Below are positions 59,026 to 64,000 of a stretch of DNA of 64,000 bases, one piece after another (position 1 is the first letter of the stretch; each line of letters starts with the position of its first letter). The stretch is from the NCBI RefSeq assembly GCF_002007105.1, contig NZ_MVBC01000004.1:124001-188000 (forward strand). The letters are read 5' to 3'. The notes under the pieces were generated by a model. It did not search any database. It was not told where the DNA came from and worked only from the letters and a program-made list of their open reading frames with translations. The position numbers and the translations under genes were made by a program. This DNA comes from Hymenobacter sp. CRA2. Its GTDB lineage: Bacteria > Bacteroidota > Bacteroidia > Cytophagales > Hymenobacteraceae.

Positions 59026-60789
59026 CTACCGGCCCATACTTATCTCCCGCGCCGCCCGAAACTCCGAGCCTTCCCGCCACTGCGGAAACGAAGTTTCGCC
59101 GGCCAGGCGCTGGCCCACGCGCAAGTACAGCTCGGCGTCCTGCGCGATGCCCGACAGGTCCCAACTCGGGTCGAACTGGTCGGCTGGCTTGTGGTACATG
59201 TCGGTGGTGTAGCGCTGGCGCTGCTCGGCAATGTAGGCCTTGCCCTGGGCGCGGCTCTCGAAGCCGCCGCTGGCGTAGAGCGAGGGCACGCCCACGTGGG
59301 CGAAGCTGAAGTGGTCGGAGCGGTAGAACATGCCGGTTTCGGGCGTCTGGTCGGGCAGCAGGTAGCGGCCCTGGGCCCGGGCGGCGGCGCGGGCGTAGTC
59401 CTCCAGCTCCGATTGGCCGTAGCCGATGACGGTGAGGTCCTTCATCTGCCCGTAGGGCCAGAGCATGTCCATGTTCAGGTCGGCCACGGTCTTCTTGAGC
59501 GGAAATGCCGGGTGCTGGGCGTAGTAGGCCGAGCCCAGCAGGCCCTGCTCTTCGCCCGTCACGGCCAGGAACACGATGCTGCGCTGGGGCTTCTGCGGGG
59601 CTTGCTGGAAGGCCTCGGCAATGCTCAGCAGGGCGGCCAGGCCGGTGCCGTCGTCCACGGCGCCGTTGTAGATGGAGTCGCCCGCAATGGCCTTGCCCAC
59701 GCCGAAATGGTCCCAGTGGGCCGAGTACACGATGTATTCATCGGCGCGCGAGGTGCCGGGCAGCACGGCCAGCACGTTCTGCGAGGTCTGGCGGCGCAGC
59801 TTGTTCTCGATGCTGCCGGTGAGCGTGAGGCCGCCTAGGGCGCGGGGGCGGAAGCCGGGCTTGTTGGCGGCGGCGTACTGTTCGTCGTAGCGCAGGCCGG
59901 CGGCCTGAAACAGCTTCTTAGCCGCGTCCAGGGTCAGCCAGCCTTCCAGGGCGCATTTGTCGGCGCCTTTGTTGGCCGTCTGGGCGCGCAGCTTGGGGCT
60001 CACGGCCCCACTCAGCACCACCGACCACGGGTAGGCGGCCGGCTTGGTATCGTGCACGATGAGCACGGCGGCGGCCCCGTGACGGGCGGCTTCCTCGTAC
60101 TTGTAGGTCCAGCGGCCGTAGTAGGTCATGGCCTTGCCGCGGAACAGAGTGGTGTCGGTGCCCGCGTTGCCGGGGTCGTTTACCAGCACCACCACGGTTT
60201 TGCCCTTCACGTCGAGGCCCTGGTAGTCGTTCCAGTTGTACTCAGGCGCCACCACGCCGTAGCCCACAAACACCAGCGGCGAATTGGCGACGGCCACCTT
60301 GGGCTGCTCGCGCTGCGTGAAGGTCACAAAATCAGTCTTGTACTGGAAGCTCAGGCTCTTGCCCGAGCCTTTCACCTGCAGAGTGGGTGAGGGCGTAGCG
60401 GTAATTTCGACCAGCGGCACAGGCTGGAAATAGCTTCCGCCCGGTGCTGGCTGTAGCCCTAGGCGCTTGAACTGCTCCGCCAGGTAGCGCGTGATGCGTG
60501 TTTCGCCCTCGGTAAACGGCTTGCGGCCCAGCATGTCGTCGGCCGACACCGCTTGCAGGTAGCGCCCAATCGTGGCGGCGTCAATGGCCGGCTCGGCGGT
60601 GCTGGGCGCCGCGTCGCCGCCCGGAGCGGCCTGATCAGCGGCTTGCGGCACAACGGCGGTCGACAGCTGTTGCAGCGCGGGCGTAATGGCCTGCGTGGTG
60701 GTAGGCTGGGCGCGGCAGCCGGCCAGTAGCAGGGCGCCCAGCAGGGCCGAAGAGAAGCCGCCTGCGCGCGGCAGAATCAAACTAGGCAT
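59026..60789 (-). CDS. M28-family metallopeptidase lipoprotein with PA domain
   Basis: This 587-residue zinc aminopeptidase has a signal with lipobox LLLAGC (about residue 20-25), so it is membrane-anchored. A PA-like insert (about 165-290) precedes the M28 peptidase domain: YSAHWDHFGVG (first zinc His), GAVDDGTGLAAL (bridging Asp), VTGEEQGLLGS (catalytic and zinc Glu), ADLNMDMLW, and FYRSDHFSFAHVGVPSLYASGG (last His). It removes N-terminal amino acids in the periplasm or at the outer membrane. The ATG at 60789 gives a standard signal. Confidence 0.93.
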   Translation of the reverse strand: MPSLILPRAGGFSSALLGALLLAGCRAQPTTTQAITPALQQLSTAVVPQAADQAAPGGDAAPSTAEPAIDAATIGRYLQAVSADDMLGRKPFTEGETRITRYLAEQFKRLGLQPAPGGSYFQPVPLVEITATPSPTLQVKGSGKSLSFQYKTDFVTFTQREQPKVAVANSPLVFVGYGVVAPEYNWNDYQGLDVKGKTVVVLVNDPGNAGTDTTLFRGKAMTYYGRWTYKYEEAARHGAAAVLIVHDTKPAAYPWSVVLSGAVSPKLRAQTANKGADKCALEGWLTLDAAKKLFQAAGLRYDEQYAAANKPGFRPRALGGLTLTGSIENKLRRQTSQNVLAVLPGTSRADEYIVYSAHWDHFGVGKAIAGDSIYNGAVDDGTGLAALLSIAEAFQQAPQKPQRSIVFLAVTGEEQGLLGSAYYAQHPAFPLKKTVADLNMDMLWPYGQMKDLTVIGYGQSELEDYARAAARAQGRYLLPDQTPETGMFYRSDHFSFAHVGVPSLYASGGFESRAQGKAYIAEQRQRYTTDMYHKPADQFDPSWDLSGIAQDAELYLRVGQRLAGETSFPQWREGSEFRAAREISMGR

Positions 60790-60870
60790 AACGGAGAGGT
60801 CAACAGCCGGGAAGAACGGCAACTTACAACGCTTGCCGCAGAAGCGGCAAGCCCGCCCTCATGCCATAGC

Positions 60871-60924
60871 GCCGGAGCGCGTCGAAACAGCCAGCTATAC
60901 CAGCTGTTTCGACGCGCTTCGGCG
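60871..60924. terminator. Hairpin between 6PGDH and M28 peptidase genes
   Basis: AGCGCGTCGAAACAGC (60876-60891) pairs perfectly with 60903-60918 around an inner CAGC/GCTG-rich loop, and the stem can extend a few bases with a mismatch. No long T run is present. Confidence 0.6.
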
Positions 60925-60937
60925 GCGTCGTTTCAGC

Positions 60938-61924
60938 TTACTTAGGGTTGTTTTCTGGCTGCTCACCCGTCTGCTCGGGCTGCTCGTACTCGCCCACGCG
61001 CCCGAACTGCCGCTCGTGCCGGATGCCTGCGTCCTCGCCGTAGGGGTGGCCGCCGAAACCGTGGCGCATCATGGCAATGGCCTTGGCCCAGGTCGGGTCC
61101 TTGTCGCGGGAGGTGAAGAGCTGCACCACCGACTGCGTAATGACCGGAATGGGCACCTCCATGTGCAGCGCGTCGGCTACCAGCCAGTTCACCTCACCGG
61201 TGTCCTCGATGTAGCTGGGCACGGTGAAGCCGCCTTCCTGGTCGTAGGTTTTGCGCATCAGCTCGATCAGCCAGGAGCGCACCACCGAGCCGTTGTTCCA
61301 CAACTGCAGGATGGCGCTGATATCCAGCTTCTCGCGGAAGTGCGTGAGCAGGCCCATGCCCTCGCCGATGGCCTGCAGCATACCGAACTCGATGCCGTTG
61401 TGCACCAGCTTCACGTAGTGACCCGAGCCGGCGGGGCCGGTGTGCAGAAAGCCGCCTGGCACGGCCGTAGCCACGAAAAAGTCCTGGAGCAGGGCCACGG
61501 CCGCGGCCTCGCCGCCCACCATGTAGCAGGCGCCCGTGCGGGCCCCGGCCGGGCCGCCGCTGGTGCCGCAGTCGATGAAGTACACGCCCTGCTGCTGCAG
61601 CCGCTTGGCCCGCCGGATGGAGTCGCCCCAGTAGGAGTTGCCGCCGTCGACGATGACGTCGCCGGGCTCCAGCACCGTCAGCAACTGCTCGATAATGCCG
61701 TCGACGGCGGCCCCGGCCGGGATGTACAGGAAAACTTTGCGCGGGCGCTCCAGGCATAAGGCCAGCTCCGGCAGCGTACCAACCACCTGAATCATGTCGG
61801 ATTCCAGATCGGGCCGGGGCCGGATGTCCATGCCCACGACGGGGAAGCCTTTTTCGGCCGCCTGCTGGGCCAGGGCCGCACCCATTTTGCCGAGGCCAAC
61901 GACCCCAATTTGCGTGTTGCTCAT
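60938..61924 (-). CDS. 6-phosphogluconate dehydrogenase (decarboxylating), short NAD type
   Basis: This 328-residue enzyme oxidatively decarboxylates 6-phosphogluconate to ribulose 5-phosphate. Seen: IGVVGLGKMGAALAQQA (cofactor), VDGGNSYWGDSIRRA, CGTSGGPAGARTGACYMVGG (substrate loop), then GPAGSGHYVKLVHNGIEFGML, whose Lys is the catalytic base. Its length fits the short GndA/YqeC-like group, which often prefers NAD, rather than the longer NADP form. The C-terminal 30 residues are polar and Gln/Glu-rich. Between it and the cyclase gene lie 8-base-period repeats. Confidence 0.92.
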   Translation of the reverse strand: MSNTQIGVVGLGKMGAALAQQAAEKGFPVVGMDIRPRPDLESDMIQVVGTLPELALCLERPRKVFLYIPAGAAVDGIIEQLLTVLEPGDVIVDGGNSYWGDSIRRAKRLQQQGVYFIDCGTSGGPAGARTGACYMVGGEAAAVALLQDFFVATAVPGGFLHTGPAGSGHYVKLVHNGIEFGMLQAIGEGMGLLTHFREKLDISAILQLWNNGSVVRSWLIELMRKTYDQEGGFTVPSYIEDTGEVNWLVADALHMEVPIPVITQSVVQLFTSRDKDPTWAKAIAMMRHGFGGHPYGEDAGIRHERQFGRVGEYEQPEQTGEQPENNPK

Positions 61925-61930
61925 CTTAAA

Positions 61931-61958
61931 GGTGAAATGGTGAGGTGGTAAGTTGAGA
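61931..61958. repeat. 8-base-period repeat, left copy
   Basis: GGTGAAAT-GGTGAGGT-GGTAAGTT-GAG reads as three degenerate 8-base units. It is the reverse complement of the start of the copy at 62056. Confidence 0.5.
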
Positions 61959-62055
61959 AGAGGGGGAAGCGAGATGCCAGGGAAGGTAAATGAATGATGA
62001 ATGAGGCCGATGCCTGACAGCCAAGCCTTTACTAGCTTCTCCGAGAAGGGCCGTT

Positions 62056-62088
62056 AACTCACCATTTCACCGCCTCACCATCTCACAT
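62056..62088. repeat. 8-base-period repeat, right copy
   Basis: Reads as units of TCACCATT, TCACCGCC, TCACCATC, TCACATTT. Bases 62057-62070 complement 61931-61944 exactly. It overlaps the last codons and stop of the cyclase gene. Confidence 0.5.
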
Positions 62089-62721
62089 TTTCCGGGCAAT
62101 GATGCGGGCCGGCGCGCCGTCGGCGCCTTCGATGAGCAGGGGCAGACAGATGATTTCGTAGCGGCCCGGCGCCACAGTCAGCAGGTTCAGTCCCTCGATG
62201 ACGGTAATGCCCGCCCCGAGCAAAATCTTGTGCGTATCCGCCGGGCCTACAGATAAGTAATCGACGCCCACGCAGGCCACTTGCCGCTCGCGCAGCCACT
62301 CGGCCGCATCGGCGCGCACCCGCACAAAATCGGGGTTGAAGGGCGCCGTGGCCCAGGGCCGGTGCGAGTTGCGGGTGCGGAAGAGCAGCCGCTCGCCGGG
62401 TTGCACGTTGGGCAGCTTCTCCAGCTCCTCGCGGGTGATGAACCGTTCGTGCTCGATTTCCACCACGCGGGCCGGGCCCATGAGCGTCTGCAGGTCGATT
62501 TGGGTCACGTCGTCGCCGTCGGCCAGGAAGTGGCGCGGGGCGTCTACATGGGTGGCGGTGTGGGCGCTCAGGCTCAGTTCCGTCACGTTGGCCGGGTCGC
62601 CCCAGTCCATGCTGCGCGTCGGGCGAATGTGCACGGGGGCGTTGTCGGGCCAGTGCAGCATCTGGTCGGTGATGGGCGTGGTCAGGTCCAGCCAGGGCGA
62701 GGAAGTGGGGGAGTCGGACAT
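62083..62721 (-). CDS. Cyclase-family protein (kynurenine formamidase-like)
   Basis: From the ATG at 62721 (MSDSPTSSPWLDLTTPITDQML) the 212 residues show HTATHVDAPRHF, the HxxTHxDxPxHF metal motif of cyclase/kynurenine formamidase-like hydrolases, and NSHRPWATAPFNPDF later. They bind zinc or manganese in the cytoplasm. Possible reactions include hydrolysis of N-formylkynurenine or isatin; the substrate here is unknown. The stop lies in the right 8-base repeat. Upstream, a large imperfect inverted repeat at 62755-62869 forms the intergenic region. Confidence 0.88.
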   Translation of the reverse strand: MSDSPTSSPWLDLTTPITDQMLHWPDNAPVHIRPTRSMDWGDPANVTELSLSAHTATHVDAPRHFLADGDDVTQIDLQTLMGPARVVEIEHERFITREELEKLPNVQPGERLLFRTRNSHRPWATAPFNPDFVRVRADAAEWLRERQVACVGVDYLSVGPADTHKILLGAGITVIEGLNLLTVAPGRYEIICLPLLIEGADGAPARIIARKM

Positions 62722-62754
62722 GTTAGGTGATGGTTGGTCAAATAATAGTCGCCC

Positions 62755-62869
62755 GTCATCCTTGATCTGGCGTACGGCGCAGGCGAAGGACCTTATCACC
62801 GAAGAACGGCCGGCAGCGTAGAGTTACCGCCTGAAGTTGTAAGGTCCTTCGCTTTAAGCTCAGGATGAC
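62755..62869. repeat. REP-like inverted repeat element
   Basis: GTCATCCTTGA (from 62755) pairs with TCAGGATGAC (to 62869), and GCGAAGGACCTTA (62783-62795) with TAAGGTCCTTCGC (62840-62852). The outer and inner arms lie in matching order around a central loop. GTCATCCTGAGC...GAAGGACC-type repeats recur in such genomes; only one is in this window. Confidence 0.65.
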
Positions 62870-62887
62870 AGGATAGGTAGCGTTGCC

Positions 62888-64000
<1,113 letters not shown>

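Overview
The window looks like a chromosomal segment of a high-GC member of the Bacteroidota, most like Hymenobacter or a close relative in the Cytophagales. The signs are: a secreted nuclease with a C-terminal T9SS sorting domain; S46 dipeptidyl-peptidase, DUF1571, DUF3127, GxxExxY and MGH1-type glucosidase genes typical of the phylum; promoters of the TTTG / TAnnTTTG type; and almost no Shine-Dalgarno sequences. I see no rRNA, tRNA, CRISPR array, prophage or replication origin. The genus is an inference from these gene families and the base composition.

Layout. 1-5.4 kb: end of an unknown gene, a large RecB/AddA-like helicase, a lipoprotein and a thioesterase. 5.5-9.4 kb: a disordered RGDY-rich protein and a cold-response pair (cold-shock protein and DEAD-box RNA helicase), both with long leaders. 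9.4-13.4 kb: DUF2383 protein, flavoprotein and epimerase-like protein. 13.5-16.3 kb: a GC-rich array of palindromes abutting an AT-rich restriction-modification island (Dam-type methylase, frameshifted ParB-like gene, PD-(D/E)XK endonuclease). 16.4-20 kb: dienoyl-CoA-reductase-like SDR, a GxxExxY cassette framed by long inverted repeats and sitting exactly between two stop codons, a DUF1571 protein with a LysM-like insert, and a glycosyltransferase. 20-30 kb: amidohydrolase, S46 peptidase with the DPP11 specificity residue, membrane proteins and the T9SS nuclease. 30-40 kb: regulators, an SDR, a DUF3127 protein with an SSB-like tail, isoaspartyl peptidase plus cyanophycinase, M1 aminopeptidase, and an L,D-transpeptidase. 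39.4-41 kb: an AT-rich patch with an XRE regulator and possible operators. 41-54 kb: DEAD helicase, NUDIX hydrolase, then Hen1 and Pnkp, the two parts of bacterial RNA repair, separated by about 5 kb of unrelated genes. 54-64 kb: GDSL esterase, TMEM175 channel, a broken Lnt-like gene, M28 peptidase, 6-phosphogluconate dehydrogenase, cyclase, and a partial glucosidase.

Themes. Peptide use is prominent (S46, M1, M28, isoaspartyl peptidase, cyanophycinase, amidohydrolase), with an apparent taste for aspartyl substrates. RNA handling is another theme (two DEAD helicases, a cold-shock protein, Hen1/Pnkp). Convergent genes are packed tightly: stops overlap by 4 bases or are separated by perfect hairpins. 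Three genes (ParB-like, DoxX, Lnt-like) are each broken by what reads as one missing base in a short homopolymer, which may be sequencing error rather than decay.
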